Shown here one piece after another: positions 7,581 to 16,346 of a stretch of DNA of 46,707 nucleotides. Position 1 is the first letter of the stretch. Each line of letters begins with the position of its first letter. This DNA is from Oceanobacillus sojae (GTDB lineage: Bacteria > Bacillota > Bacilli > Bacillales > Amphibacillaceae). The position numbers and the translations under genes were made by a program. Under the pieces are notes generated by a model, which had not been told where the DNA came from, searched no databases, and saw nothing but the letters and a program-made list of their open reading frames with translations. Location: contig NZ_LT727812.1 of assembly GCF_900162665.1 (NCBI RefSeq), positions 903,801-950,507 of the forward strand. Reading direction: 5' to 3'.

Positions 7581-8576
7581 CTAAAACACGCTCATATCCC
7601 AGCTGTTTGCAATATGACGGAGCAATTTAATTCCTGCAACACTATTTCCCTGCTTATCCAATGCCGGCCCAAATACACCAATACCGCAGCCATCTAAAAA
7701 GGGCAAATCATTATCACGGACCCTTGGCGGTACGACTGCTAAAATACCTCCAGAAACACCACTTTTTGCAGGAATACCGACATAGGAAGCAAATTTCCCG
7801 GAAGCATCATACATACCACATGTTAACATCAGAGATTTGGCAATTCGAGCTACATTCTTAGGGATAATTATTTCTTCTGTATCAGGATGAACTCCGTCGT
7901 TTGAAAGAACCAGTCCAATTCGGGCTAAATCATCGGTCGTAATATTAATGGAGCATTGTTTAAAATAAGTTTCCAGCGTTACTCCCAAGTCCGACTCCAA
8001 ATACCCCTCTTCCAGCAAATAGTAGCCAATAGCCCGATTACGCATCGATGTATCACGTTCAGACACATAAACATCTACATCAATTTCAGGTCTGTAGCCG
8101 ATTATTTTTTCCATTAAGTTAAATAATGGCTCCAGCTTTTCATCTGATGTATTTCCATTTAATAAAGAAGATACTGTAATCGCTCCTGAATTTACCAAAG
8201 GATTAAAAGGGCGCTTCGGATTATTAATTTGCAAATGCATTATGGAATTAAATGCTTCCCCAGTCGGCTCTACATCTACACGCTGCAAAACATAGGTTAT
8301 TCCCCTATCAATACATGCAACAATAAAACTGAGAACCTTGGATATACTTTGAATGGAGAAGGAGTGATTTAAATCTCCTGAACGGATTTGCATCCCTCCC
8401 TTACCAATAATCGTAATACCTAAAGCATCAGGGTCTGCTTCCTCTAATTTCGGTATGTAATCAGCAACCTTCCCCGTATCTGTCTGTTTCTTAAAAAAAG
8501 CCACCCAATTATCTACATATTCCTGAAGCCATTGTTTATTTTTTTCAGTATTTAAATTTACATATCCTTGTACCAT
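7581..8576 (-). CDS. glsA: Serine-dependent glutaminase
   Basis: Hydrolyses glutamine to glutamate and ammonia in the cytoplasm. The 331-residue protein has the beta-lactamase-like glutaminase fold. Visible landmarks are FSIQSISK at 73-80 with the Ser77/Lys80 SxxK dyad, the conserved NPLVNSGAI segment, and the AKSGVSGGI segment near the C-terminus. Length fits the bacterial GlsA/YbgJ/YlaM family. ATG at 8576 is preferred over an in-frame GTG five codons upstream because GAGGTG precedes it by 7 nt. Monocistronic. Which of the B. subtilis paralogues it matches best cannot be decided here. Confidence 0.93.
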   Translation of the reverse strand: MVQGYVNLNTEKNKQWLQEYVDNWVAFFKKQTDTGKVADYIPKLEEADPDALGITIIGKGGMQIRSGDLNHSFSIQSISKVLSFIVACIDRGITYVLQRVDVEPTGEAFNSIMHLQINNPKRPFNPLVNSGAITVSSLLNGNTSDEKLEPLFNLMEKIIGYRPEIDVDVYVSERDTSMRNRAIGYYLLEEGYLESDLGVTLETYFKQCSINITTDDLARIGLVLSNDGVHPDTEEIIIPKNVARIAKSLMLTCGMYDASGKFASYVGIPAKSGVSGGILAVVPPRVRDNDLPFLDGCGIGVFGPALDKQGNSVAGIKLLRHIANSWDMSVF

Positions 8577-8616
8577 GTATTGACACCTCACTTCTATATA
8601 ATAGTAAATATCAGTT

Positions 8617-8678
8617 CGTGTTCAAAAAAGCCAATAAAAAGAACTGATTGACTAAGCTCGAAACATTCCTGAACATCC
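8617..8678 (-). repeat. Small degenerate copy of the GTTCAAAA...TTTTGAACACG element
   Basis: Begins CGTGTTCAAAAAAGCC and ends TGAACATCC, which are the two ends of the 19461-19610 element read in the opposite orientation. The internal palindrome of the larger copy is absent. Confidence 0.5.
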
Positions 8679-8899
8679 TTTATAAGAACTATACCCCGTA
8701 TAACAATTATTTACCCATTAACATACTTAATATTAATTATTTGTGTTTTAAAAGGAAATAATACTGTTCAAAAACAAATAAAATTATAATAATTGAGAAA
8801 AACCAAGAAAATCAATTAGTCTTTAAAATACTGGTTTTCTTGCCAAGGAGATGTCCGCTGCGATGGTTTTCGATAGGGCGAGTAATCGCAGTCCCGGAA

Positions 8900-9014
8900 G
8901 AAATACACGGAGACTCCTGTGGGAATGCGCAGTGGAAAGACCCCGCAGGAAAAAAGTGCTCTTCTTTTTTTCGAGGAGATGAGCTCGGGGCCCACGGAAA
9001 GCGGAGTGTATTTC
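8900..9014. repeat. Structured intergenic element B
   Basis: GAAATACAC (8900-8908) pairs perfectly with GTGTATTTC (9006-9014). Between them are ACTCCTGTGGGAA, GACCCCGCAGG and CCCACGGAAAGCGGA, which correspond to conserved parts of the repeats at 1-265 and 46133-46302, although the stem sequences differ. Just upstream is a small hairpin, CTGCGAT (8858-8864) with ATCGCAG (8885-8891). The 8577-9060 interval is otherwise non-coding. Confidence 0.7.
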
Positions 9015-9065
9015 TGGAGCGGCTATTCTTTAGCAATTTTTATATTCCTATTATTTAAAAAAGTA

Positions 9066-9094
9066 TTGACTTAAATGAAAATTTAGATTAACTT
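9066..9094 (+). promoter_or_regulatory. Candidate promoter of the metQ leader
   Basis: TTGACT (9066-9071), 17-nt spacer, then a weak TAACTT (9089-9094). The inferred start lies about 20 nt before the riboswitch. Confidence 0.45.
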
Positions 9095-9123
9095 ATTACT
9101 TAATAATAAAATTGAATCCTAAT

Positions 9124-9239
9124 ATCTCTTATCAAGAGTAGCTGAGGGACTGGCCCGTTGAAGCTCGGCAACCTTTTATGTTTAGGCATAAAAAGGTGCT
9201 AAATCCTGCAAAACGATACGTTTTGAAAGATAAGAGAGG
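9124..9239 (+). ncRNA. SAM-I (S-box) riboswitch aptamer
   Basis: P1 is formed by TCTCTTATC (9125-9133) and GATAAGAGA (9229-9237). The conserved core is plain: AGAGTAGCTGAGGGACTGGC, a GAAGCTCGGCAACC segment, then GGTGCTAAATCCTGC and the closing GATAAGAG. This is the S-adenosylmethionine-binding class that shuts off methionine genes when SAM is high. The 3' P1 strand (AAGAGAGG) can alternatively pair with CCTCTCTT of the downstream terminator, giving the usual antiterminator switch. Confidence 0.96.
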
Positions 9240-9256
9240 AATTTTGTACATTGGAC

Positions 9257-9303
9257 AAGCCTCTCTTTCTTTCATTCGAAGTAAGAGAGGCTTTCTTTTT
9301 TTA
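9257..9303 (+). terminator. Riboswitch-controlled terminator
   Basis: Perfect 11-bp arms AAGCCTCTCTT (9257-9267) and AAGAGAGGCTT (9283-9293), followed by a T-rich tract to 9302. It lies between the SAM-I aptamer and the MetQ-like gene and serves as the expression platform. Confidence 0.92.
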
Positions 9304-9328
9304 TTAAAAAAATACGAGGTGGAAGAAC

Positions 9329-10135
9329 ATGAAGAAATTAGCATTACTAGCTGTTATTTTATTATCCGGGATACTCGCCGCCTGCGGTAAAAATGCTGAA
9401 GCACTCAGCGAAGACAAACTGATTGTCGGTGTTACTGCCGGACCGCAGGAGCAAATTTTAGAAGTCGCTGCAGAGGTTGCTGAAGAAGAAGGACTTGAAA
9501 TAGAAATAAAAACCTTCTCTGATTATGTGCTGCCAAATACAACATTAGATGAAGGAGATCTGGATGCAAACAGCTATCAGCACAAACCATTCTTGGATGA
9601 ATTTAATGAAAACCATAATACAGATTTAGTACCGGTTGGAGAGACTATTTTAAATCCAATGGGTGTTTACTCAGAAAAATATGACAGTATTGAGGACCTC
9701 CCTCAAGGTGCAACATTCGGGCTTCCGAACGATCCATCTAACGGAAGCAGATCTCTATTCATTTTAGAAGAAGCCGGTTTGATTACGCTTGATGAAGAAA
9801 GCAAAGAAACAGCGTCTATTCATGATGTTATTGATAATCCGCTTGATCTGGAATTTGTAGAATTAGATGCTGCCCAAATCCCTAATCAATTAAGTGAAGT
9901 AGACGCTGCAGCGATTAATACGAACTTCGCTTTAGGAGCTGGAATCAGCCCGAAAGATGACTCTATCCTGCTGGAATCTACTAACTCACCATATGTAAAC
10001 TACATTGTTGTCCGTGCGGAAAATGAGGATGATCCAGTCGTAGAAACACTGGTTAACGCTTATCAGTCTGATAAAGTAAAAGCATTTATTGAAGAAGAAT
10101 TTGAAGGCTCCATAATCCCGGGCTGGGAAGATTAA
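9329..10135 (+). CDS. metQ: MetQ-like methionine-binding lipoprotein (NlpA family)
   Basis: Substrate-binding subunit of a methionine-type ABC importer, 268 residues. The signal peptide ends with the lipobox LAAC, so the protein should be anchored on the outer face of the membrane. The NlpA-family body is recognisable from VGVTAGPQEQILEVAAEVAEE through the YQHKPFLDEF segment and the C-terminal VETLVNAYQSDKVKAFIEE. The SAM-I riboswitch directly upstream supports methionine or a precursor as ligand. No ATPase or permease gene follows: the next gene encodes an enoyl-CoA hydratase. The start has AGGTGG about 9 nt upstream. Confidence 0.85.
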   Translation: MKKLALLAVILLSGILAACGKNAEALSEDKLIVGVTAGPQEQILEVAAEVAEEEGLEIEIKTFSDYVLPNTTLDEGDLDANSYQHKPFLDEFNENHNTDLVPVGETILNPMGVYSEKYDSIEDLPQGATFGLPNDPSNGSRSLFILEEAGLITLDEESKETASIHDVIDNPLDLEFVELDAAQIPNQLSEVDAAAINTNFALGAGISPKDDSILLESTNSPYVNYIVVRAENEDDPVVETLVNAYQSDKVKAFIEEEFEGSIIPGWED

Positions 10136-10207
10136 AATAGTTATTAATGTGTTAACTTGCAGCATGACTCTTACTCCAAGAAAGAAAACGTTAAATCAAT
10201 TTTTAGC

Positions 10208-10232
10208 GGGGGATGAAAAAAGCTTCTCCCCC
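10208..10232 (+). terminator. Possible terminator after metQ
   Basis: GGGGGA..GAA (10208-10216) pairs with TTCTCCCCC (10224-10232). The stem is GC-rich but no T-run follows, so its role is uncertain. Confidence 0.4.
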
Positions 10233-10311
10233 TAAACGAGATTTCATATTACCTATATCAATACATATCTGGATATTGACAAAATAATCATTACGAAGGG
10301 ATTTATTTTAT

Positions 10312-11088
10312 ATGTCTAATTATCTTTATATCGAAAGAAATGGCTCCATTGCAACGATTGTTATTAATCGGCCCGAAAAAAAGAACTGCTTCTCTCTGGC
10401 GATGTTCCGTCACCTTGAGGATTTATTGGATGAATTAAAAGAAGATCCATCAGTGAAATTCCTGATCCTTCGGGGTGTTAATGATACTGCATTTTCTGCC
10501 GGTGCTGATATCAATGAGTTTCTGGAAGTCCGCCTGCATGCTGAAAAAGCAAAAGCATATAACGATTTTGCACTTGGAGCTATTGAAAAGCTCTATCGCT
10601 TTCCCAGACCGACAGCAGCGTTAATTCAGACACTTGCTATCGGCGGAGGACTTGAACTGGCTAATTCATGTGATTTTCGCTTTGCAACGAAAGGAAGCAA
10701 GCTTGGCATTACAGCAGCCAATATCGGAATCATTTACAATCTGACAAGCACCAAACGTCTATTTAATCTGGTTGGACCATCCCAAGCAAAGAAATTACTT
10801 TATACAGCAGAATTAATTACGGCGGAAAAAGGCGAAGAAATTGGCCTTATCGATTTTGTCTGTAATCCTCAGGAAATCGAGCAGGATGTTAATACTTTTG
10901 CAAAACGTGTGCTACAAAAATCCTCTGTTGCCAATGCAGGAATTAAACAGGTCATCCAGGCAATTATTGATGGTGAAAATCAGGAAACAGAAGATATCGC
11001 AAATCTTGTCTTAGACTCTTACAGCTCAATTGATTATACAGAAGGCATTCAAGCCTTTTTAGAAAAACGGAAACCAGATTTTTCTTAA
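10312..11088 (+). CDS. Enoyl-CoA hydratase/isomerase family protein
   Basis: Crotonase-fold enzyme of 258 residues acting on a CoA thioester. The oxyanion-hole segments are visible: FSAGADINEF around 63-72 and the IGGGLELANSCDFRFA helix around 101-116. The second Glu of classical hydratases (in GNIGIIPG-type motifs) is replaced here by the segment AANIGIIYN, so the chemistry may not be plain hydration. It is 31 bp upstream of a family III CoA-transferase gene and probably co-transcribed, suggesting a CoA-linked degradation step for a carboxylic acid. Substrate unknown. GAAGGG about 11 nt before the ATG serves as ribosome binding site. Confidence 0.85.
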   Translation: MSNYLYIERNGSIATIVINRPEKKNCFSLAMFRHLEDLLDELKEDPSVKFLILRGVNDTAFSAGADINEFLEVRLHAEKAKAYNDFALGAIEKLYRFPRPTAALIQTLAIGGGLELANSCDFRFATKGSKLGITAANIGIIYNLTSTKRLFNLVGPSQAKKLLYTAELITAEKGEEIGLIDFVCNPQEIEQDVNTFAKRVLQKSSVANAGIKQVIQAIIDGENQETEDIANLVLDSYSSIDYTEGIQAFLEKRKPDFS

Positions 11089-11119
11089 TTAAGGGTTTTC
11101 TATAAAGGAGAGAAATATA

Positions 11120-12340
11120 TTGGAACAAGCTCTTAAAGGAATGAAAGTCGTAGATTTATCTCAGGTTCTTGCCGGTCCTTATTGCACAATGGTATTTGGC
11201 GACATGGGAGCGGATGTTATTAAAGTGGAGAAATATCCGCTGGGTGATGATACACGGACAATGGGACCTTATATTAATGAAGAAAGCTATATGTACATGA
11301 TGGTAAATCGCAATAAGCGGGGAATGTGCGTAAATTTAAAAACGGAAGCAGGATTAAAGGTTTTCTATGACCTGATTAAGGATGCAGATGTTCTCGTTGA
11401 AAATTACCGCCCCGGCGTTACCAAAAAGCTCGGTATTGATTATGAAATATTAAAAGAAATTAATTCAGATATTATCTATTGTTCTATTTCTGGCTATGGG
11501 CAAACAGGGCCTTATCGTGATAAGGGCGGATTCGATATTATGGCACAGGGACTTTCCGGTTTAATTGATATGACTGGTGACAAAGAAGGTAAACCTGCAA
11601 AAGTAGGTATCGCTATCCATGACATTGCTGCTGCAGAAACAGCCATTCAATCTATTCTAGCAGCTTATATTCATCGGCTTAAAGGAGGAAAAGGACAATA
11701 TATTGATATTTCCCTCGTCGATTCCGGGTTAGCATGGACTGTCTGGGAGGCTGCTGCCTTTTTTGGAAAAGGTGAGGTTGCAGCCCGTAATGGTACAGCA
11801 CACCGTGTTTCAGCTCCTTATCAGGGATTTAAAACAAAGGATGGCTTCATCCTGATTGGTGCCGGAAATCAGAAACTGTGGGAAAATCTATGTCAGCACG
11901 TTCTTCATAAACCGGAATGGATTAATGAGGAGCGTTTCTTAACAAATAGTATTCGTGCAGGAAACGTAGAAGAGTTAGAAGCAGAGATGGAGAAAATATT
12001 AACAGGCAATACCTCTGACTATTGGTTAAATTTATTAGAAAAGCATGGAATTCCATCTGGTCCAATCTTATCCTATGATCAGGCTCTCGGTAATGAACAG
12101 ATTCAAGCACGGGACATGATTTTAGATTATGAGCACCCGGCAGGCGGCTCCATGAAAACACTCGGTTTTCCAGCTAAATTTTCCGAAACTCCCGGCAAAC
12201 TTCAAAAACCGGCTCCGCTTTTGGGGCAGCATAATAATGAAATACTTGAAGAACTTGGCTACAGTCTGGAAGACCTGAAGCAGTTAACAAATAACAATAT
12301 ATTAAAAGTTAATCAGACTAATGAAAAAGTAAATTCATAA
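11120..12340 (+). CDS. Family III CoA-transferase (CaiB/BaiF type)
   Basis: Moves CoA between acyl groups; the family includes formyl-, carnitinyl-, bile-acid- and mesaconyl-CoA transferases. The 406-residue protein shows the N-terminal signature VDLSQVLAGPYCTMVFGDMG, the EKYPLGDDTR and NRNKRGM segments, and GGFDIMAQGLSGLIDMTG with the catalytic Asp of the family. The start is TTG at 11120, with AAAGGAGA 8 nt upstream. It lies 31 bp after the crotonase-family gene and is followed by a strong terminator. The pairing recalls carnitine or branched-acid metabolism, but nothing fixes the substrate. Confidence 0.88.
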   Translation: MEQALKGMKVVDLSQVLAGPYCTMVFGDMGADVIKVEKYPLGDDTRTMGPYINEESYMYMMVNRNKRGMCVNLKTEAGLKVFYDLIKDADVLVENYRPGVTKKLGIDYEILKEINSDIIYCSISGYGQTGPYRDKGGFDIMAQGLSGLIDMTGDKEGKPAKVGIAIHDIAAAETAIQSILAAYIHRLKGGKGQYIDISLVDSGLAWTVWEAAAFFGKGEVAARNGTAHRVSAPYQGFKTKDGFILIGAGNQKLWENLCQHVLHKPEWINEERFLTNSIRAGNVEELEAEMEKILTGNTSDYWLNLLEKHGIPSGPILSYDQALGNEQIQARDMILDYEHPAGGSMKTLGFPAKFSETPGKLQKPAPLLGQHNNEILEELGYSLEDLKQLTNNNILKVNQTNEKVNS

Positions 12341-12341
12341 T

Positions 12342-12408
12342 AAAAAAACCTTTCCGCACGGGTGTACTACCTTTTTAAAAGATAGTTATTCCAGCGGAAA
12401 GGTTTTTT
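12342..12408. terminator. Bidirectional long-loop terminator
   Basis: Arms 12342-12357 (ending CCTTTCCGC) and 12394-12408 (GCGGAAAGG then T6) enclose a 36-nt loop, with A and T tracts on both sides. It serves the convergent CoA-transferase (plus) and CAP-protein (minus) genes. Confidence 0.88.
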
Positions 12409-12432
12409 ATTTAAACTATAAAGTTCATCTGC

Positions 12433-13164
12433 TTATTTTCCAATAAACATTTGTGTCCAGTAGTTACCGTCTTCTACGTAACCAATTCCAATATGAGTGA
12501 AATCACCGTTCATGATGTTTTCACGGTGTCCTTCACTATTCATCCATGCATCTACTACTTCTTCTGGAGACTGTTGCCCTTGAGCAATGTTTTCACCAGC
12601 AGTGCTGTAATCAATACCGAAGCTTTGCATCATATCAAATGGGGAACCATAGTTTGGGCTATTGTGATCAAAATAGTTGTTTGCCTGCATATCCTTCGAT
12701 TTCTCGCGGGCTACTTTGCTTAACTCCGTATCTAATTCAAGTGGAGCAAGTCCTTGTTTTTCTCTTTCCTGGTTTGTTAAGTCAACTACTTCTTGTTCAA
12801 ATTGACTAACGTCACCATCAGCTTGCTGATCTTCTGTATTTTTCTCAGCTTCTTCATTATTACCAGTCTCTTCTTTATTTGCTTGCTCAGAAGACTGATT
12901 TTCTGCTGGCGCTTCTGCCTCTGCTTCAGCTTCAGCGTTTGGAGCAGCTTCTCCATTTATCATATTAAAGCAATCGAAGCCAGTTTGTTCGAATTGCTCA
13001 TTATTTAATTCGTTCCAGCCTTGTCCATTAACTGAATAATAAACCTGCATAGAATTTTGAGGAGAAGCTCCATTATTTGCAGATGCTTCTGCATTAGAAA
13101 CAAATGCTCCTCCAAATAATACAGTTGCTGACAACGCAGTCGCAATGCCTACTTTCTTAAACAT
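12433..13164 (-). CDS. Secreted CAP/SCP-domain protein (YkwD-like)
   Basis: Exported protein of 243 residues. Signal peptide 1-28 (ending NAEA), a short N-terminal segment with YYSVNGQGW, then a low-complexity acidic linker rich in Ala, Glu, Gln and Asn (about 72-120), and a C-terminal CAP domain (about 122-243). CAP landmarks: VVDLTNQEREKQGL, LSKVAREKSKDM, NYFDHNSPNYGSPFDMM, AGENIAQGQ, and a WMNSEGHRENIMN segment with HIGIGYV. Domain order resembles Bacillus YkwD, whose role is unclear. ATG at 13164 is preferred over one two codons upstream for spacing from AAGGAG. Monocistronic. Confidence 0.88.
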   Translation of the reverse strand: MFKKVGIATALSATVLFGGAFVSNAEASANNGASPQNSMQVYYSVNGQGWNELNNEQFEQTGFDCFNMINGEAAPNAEAEAEAEAPAENQSSEQANKEETGNNEEAEKNTEDQQADGDVSQFEQEVVDLTNQEREKQGLAPLELDTELSKVAREKSKDMQANNYFDHNSPNYGSPFDMMQSFGIDYSTAGENIAQGQQSPEEVVDAWMNSEGHRENIMNGDFTHIGIGYVEDGNYWTQMFIGK

Positions 13165-13620
13165 GCACATACACTCCTTTGTTTTGTTGTTTTGTTTTGT
13201 GCAAAATGATCATAACACGGGTTTTTCTGTAATATTTGAAATAAATAAGGCAAGGTTTACCAGACTCATTTTTCAGGCATTAATTTCTTGCTCTTAAACT
13301 TGTAAAAGCCTATCAAATCTACTATTCTAAATTGGGTATATTTCTCCTGTGCTGGAAATTAAACAATAGACAGGAAATCATTTCTATAAAACGAATATTG
13401 ACAAGTTTCTACAGCGGGTCTAATGTTACATTATAAGCATAATTGTAACGAAAATGTTACTTGATTTCATTTCTTTTATGTTTTATTTTATAGACTAGTT
13501 CTTTCTATATAAGTAAAGGGAGTTTAATACCCCCAGAAAAACAATTATTTGATAGAATAGTATTTTAAGAAACTGTATTAAAAATAGAACTGTATAACGA
13601 ATGTATAAATGAAATAACCA
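13165..13620. other. Non-coding upstream region of the CAP gene
   Basis: AT-rich, with no credible ORF. It must contain the CAP promoter on the minus strand. ACCCCC at 13531-13536 recalls the -35 of SigI promoters, which control mreBH in B. subtilis, but no CGAA -10 is found at the right distance. Confidence 0.5.
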
Positions 13621-13624
13621 TTTA

Positions 13625-13673
13625 GGTTCAAAAGACCTGCAATAAGAATGTATTAATTAGACTTTTGAACACG
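13625..13673 (+). repeat. Mini palindromic element 1 upstream of mreBH
   Basis: Starts GGTTCAAAAGACC and ends CTTTTGAACACG, with 9-bp inverted ends (13626-13634 and 13662-13670). These ends match those of the element at 19461-19610. Confidence 0.6.
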
Positions 13674-13722
13674 ATCTAATACGGAAAAGTGTCGTAAATT
13701 GTCTTTTCTGTCTACAAAAGGA

Positions 13723-13760
13723 GGTTCAAAAAACCTGATAAACAGGATTTTTTGAACACG
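13723..13760 (+). repeat. Mini palindromic element 2 upstream of mreBH
   Basis: GGTTCAAAAAACCTG (from 13723) and CAGGATTTTTTGAAC (13743-13757) form a long hairpin with one bulged base, followed by ACG. It has the same ends as element 1, about 100 bp away, and sits about 50 bp before mreBH. Confidence 0.65.
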
Positions 13761-13807
13761 TATTATAATAGAAATAAAAAAATGTATTTATATGGAGGAT
13801 TTTATAT

Positions 13808-14815
13808 ATGTTTTCAAGCGCTGAAATTGGAATTGATTTAGGAACTGCAAATATCCTGGTGTATTCAAAGTCAAAAGGAATTGTATTAAACGAACCATGT
13901 GTCGTAGCAATTGATGTGAACACAAAACAGGTTATGGCCGTAGGAACAGAAGCAAAAGAAATGGTTGGTAAGACACCAAAGAACATCATTCCGATCCGTC
14001 CTTTAAAAGATGGAGTTATTGCTGATTATGATGTTACTGCCCAATTACTGAAAGAACTGCTTAAAAAGGTAAGCAAAACACTGGGGATGTCTATGCGTAA
14101 ACCGAATGTTATTGTATGTACACCGTCTGGCAGTACAAGCGTGGAAAGAAGAGCAATCCATAATGCTGTATCAAGCTATGGTGCGAAACAAGTTCATTTA
14201 ATTGAAGAACCTGTGGCAGCAGCTATCGGTGCAGATCTGCCTGTAGATGAACCTTATGCAAATGTTATTGTGGACATCGGCGGCGGAACATCTGAAGTTG
14301 GTATTATTTCCTTTGGCGGAATTGTATCCTGCAATTCTGTGCGTACAGCCGGAGACAAAATGGATGAAGAAATTATTCAGCATATCCGTAAGCAATACAA
14401 TATTTTGATCGGGGAACGTACTGCCGAAAATATTAAAATGGAAATTGGGTATGCACATCCAAATCATAAGGAAGAAACAATGGAAATTCGCGGTCGTGAT
14501 ATGGTTACAGGACTTCCAAAAACGATTGAGATTACTTCTACAGAGATTTATGCATCTCTAAAAGAATCCTTAGAACAAATCCTGGAAGCAATTCGTGCAA
14601 CATTGGAAGAATGCCCGCCTGAATTAAGTGGTGACATTGTGGATAATGGTATTGTTCTTACTGGTGGAGGTTCCCTGCTGAACGGTATGCAGGAGTGGCT
14701 TGCTGAGGAGATCAGTGTTCCTGTTCATATGGCTCCAAGTCCATTAGAATCTGTTGCAATTGGAACTGGCCGTGCGTTAAAAATGATTCATAAACTGCAA
14801 AAAGCAGCAAAATAG
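13808..14815 (+). CDS. mreBH: Rod-shape actin homologue MreBH
   Basis: Membrane-associated bacterial actin of 335 residues that directs lateral wall synthesis; in B. subtilis MreBH guides the hydrolase LytE. ATP-site motifs are clear: [14 protein letters not shown] (phosphate 1), [18 protein letters not shown] (phosphate 2), and [12 protein letters not shown] (adenosine). The N-terminus [20 protein letters not shown] and the [10 protein letters not shown] region match MreBH rather than MreB or Mbl, and the gene stands alone rather than with mreCD. GGAGGA precedes the ATG by about 10 nt. The upstream 180 bp hold two mini palindromic repeats. Confident of MreB family; quite confident of the MreBH paralogue. 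Confidence 0.9.
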   Translation: MFSSAEIGIDLGTANILVYSKSKGIVLNEPCVVAIDVNTKQVMAVGTEAKEMVGKTPKNIIPIRPLKDGVIADYDVTAQLLKELLKKVSKTLGMSMRKPNVIVCTPSGSTSVERRAIHNAVSSYGAKQVHLIEEPVAAAIGADLPVDEPYANVIVDIGGGTSEVGIISFGGIVSCNSVRTAGDKMDEEIIQHIRKQYNILIGERTAENIKMEIGYAHPNHKEETMEIRGRDMVTGLPKTIEITSTEIYASLKESLEQILEAIRATLEECPPELSGDIVDNGIVLTGGGSLLNGMQEWLAEEISVPVHMAPSPLESVAIGTGRALKMIHKLQKAAK

Positions 14816-14873
14816 AACTTGTATTTTCTCTAGAGAATATATATACCGGTATTTGTTTTTAATTAATTTTATA

Positions 14874-14945
14874 TATAATCTGCAGGATTTTCTTATGCCT
14901 GCAGATTATACAGCCTTTTAAAAACTTGATTTAAAAAGGCTTTTT
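14874..14945 (+). terminator. Two hairpins after mreBH
   Basis: First, a perfect 13-bp inverted repeat, 14874-14886 (TATAATCTGCAGG) with 14898-14910. Then AGCCTTTT (14912-14919) with AAAAGGCT (14934-14941), followed by T4. The second has terminator form. Confidence 0.75.
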
Positions 14946-14975
14946 AAAGATGCTTTAAAGAACTGTTTCTCTTCA

Positions 14976-15012
14976 AAAAGAAATCAGACAATGAGCTCAT
15001 CTGATTTCTTTT
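14976..15012. terminator. Inverted repeat between convergent genes
   Basis: Perfect 13-bp arms AAAAGAAATCAGA (14976-14988) and 15000-15012, with an 11-nt loop and flanking T-rich DNA. It probably ends the lysine-catabolic transcript on the minus strand. Confidence 0.7.
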
Positions 15013-15130
15013 GAGATTCAGCCTCCTATTTACTTCAAATGCAGAAAAAATAACCTCTTCCTTTTTTAAAATTAACATTTGGGAAGCTTCTTTGTCATGG
15101 TTTCATATGAGATTGCTTTCTTTCACTTGA

Positions 15131-16303
15131 TCAGGAAATCGTTGAGTGGTTCTCCATGGATATTTTCTCTTTTATGATTACTCCTCTTTTCGCCATTTCT
15201 TCGATATAAGCTTCTCCCGGGATAATTTTTTCAGGAGGGTAGACTCCTTTTTTAGTAATTGTTCCATCAGCGATCATTTGGGCAGCAACAGAAATGGTGT
15301 TTGCAGTAGCACGTGCCATCGCTGTTACCCCTGTCTGCTGATCTTTGTATGTTGTCATTTCATATGTGAATTGTGTTTTTACCTGCTTATTATAGCCTTT
15401 AATAATCGCACGTAATAAAACGGCATCTTCTTTATCTTTTAAATCAACAATTGGATCAAGTACCTTTAATAAAACCTTTCGGGGGCTGATTTGTACACCG
15501 TCCACAACTACTTCATAATTATTCCTGGTCAGGTTCAAATCTACTAACAGCTTAAATTTCTCAGCATGCCCGGAATAGCGGATTGTTTTATACTCCAGTG
15601 TATCTAAAAAAGGAAAGGATTTTGTCAGTGTCGATGTTCCGCCTGACGTATGGAATGCTTCCAGTTCTCCAAAATCATCAAATGTAATGGATTCAATTTC
15701 TGATAAAGAAGGAACTGTAATCAATTTATTTTCGCGTATAATTTCTGACGGATCGGTATAATGATCCAGTACTCCCTCCATCGAAAAGACATGATTATAT
15801 TTTAAAGGGGCTTCAGGATGAACCGGAATTCCACCCACAAACAATTGAATCGATGCTGCTTTTTCTAATTTACTGACACCATAACCGGATAATATATTAA
15901 TCATACCCGGTGCCACACCTAAATCAGGGATAATGGTTACGCCTGCCGCTCTTGCCTTTCCTTCTAAATCCAGAACTTTATCGGTAATATGATCAATATG
16001 ACCACCTAAATCAACAACAGAAGTACCTACTTTAATACCTGTTTTCGCAACAATTTCATTAAAGGTATAAAATAACGCATTCACAATAACATCAAAACGG
16101 CTCATAAAATCTGCAAGCTCATCTTCATTCTTCGCATTCACCTGGTAGGCTGTCATTAATGGAGACTGTAATTGATAGCAAATGTCCTGAGCCCGCTGTA
16201 AATCTATATCGGCAAGCCCAATCTCTTTAATGCCATCACTTCCCGCCAGATCTCTTGCTACTTCTTTTCCCATGAGACCGGTTCCTAATACACCTATTTT
16301 CAT
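15131..16303 (-). CDS. Saccharopine-dehydrogenase-like protein, probable L-lysine 6-dehydrogenase
   Basis: NAD(P)-dependent oxidoreductase of 390 residues. The Rossmann motif GTGLMG is at 7-12, followed by the characteristic segments [42 protein letters not shown] and [12 protein letters not shown]. From memory these closely resemble the lysine 6-dehydrogenase of Geobacillus, which oxidatively deaminates the epsilon-amino group of lysine to allysine, cyclising to piperideine-6-carboxylate. The aldehyde dehydrogenase gene 43 bp upstream would supply the next step to 2-aminoadipate. ATG at 16303 is chosen: AAAGGAGG lies 7 nt before it. Alternatives are other saccharopine-dehydrogenase-family amino acid dehydrogenases. 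Confidence 0.75.
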   Translation of the reverse strand: MKIGVLGTGLMGKEVARDLAGSDGIKEIGLADIDLQRAQDICYQLQSPLMTAYQVNAKNEDELADFMSRFDVIVNALFYTFNEIVAKTGIKVGTSVVDLGGHIDHITDKVLDLEGKARAAGVTIIPDLGVAPGMINILSGYGVSKLEKAASIQLFVGGIPVHPEAPLKYNHVFSMEGVLDHYTDPSEIIRENKLITVPSLSEIESITFDDFGELEAFHTSGGTSTLTKSFPFLDTLEYKTIRYSGHAEKFKLLVDLNLTRNNYEVVVDGVQISPRKVLLKVLDPIVDLKDKEDAVLLRAIIKGYNKQVKTQFTYEMTTYKDQQTGVTAMARATANTISVAAQMIADGTITKKGVYPPEKIIPGEAYIEEMAKRGVIIKEKISMENHSTIS

Positions 16304-16346
16304 GCAAATTCCTCCTTTTCTTACTGCTTTTAAAGGCACTTACAGT

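Noticed and set aside
10276..10281. TTGACA upstream of the enoyl-CoA hydratase gene
   Set aside because: A -10 at the right spacing is missing, and any start would fall at or beyond the initiation codon.
13531..13536. ACCCCC as a SigI -35 for mreBH
   Set aside because: No CGAA-type -10 at the expected distance; GATAGAA at 13553 does not fit.
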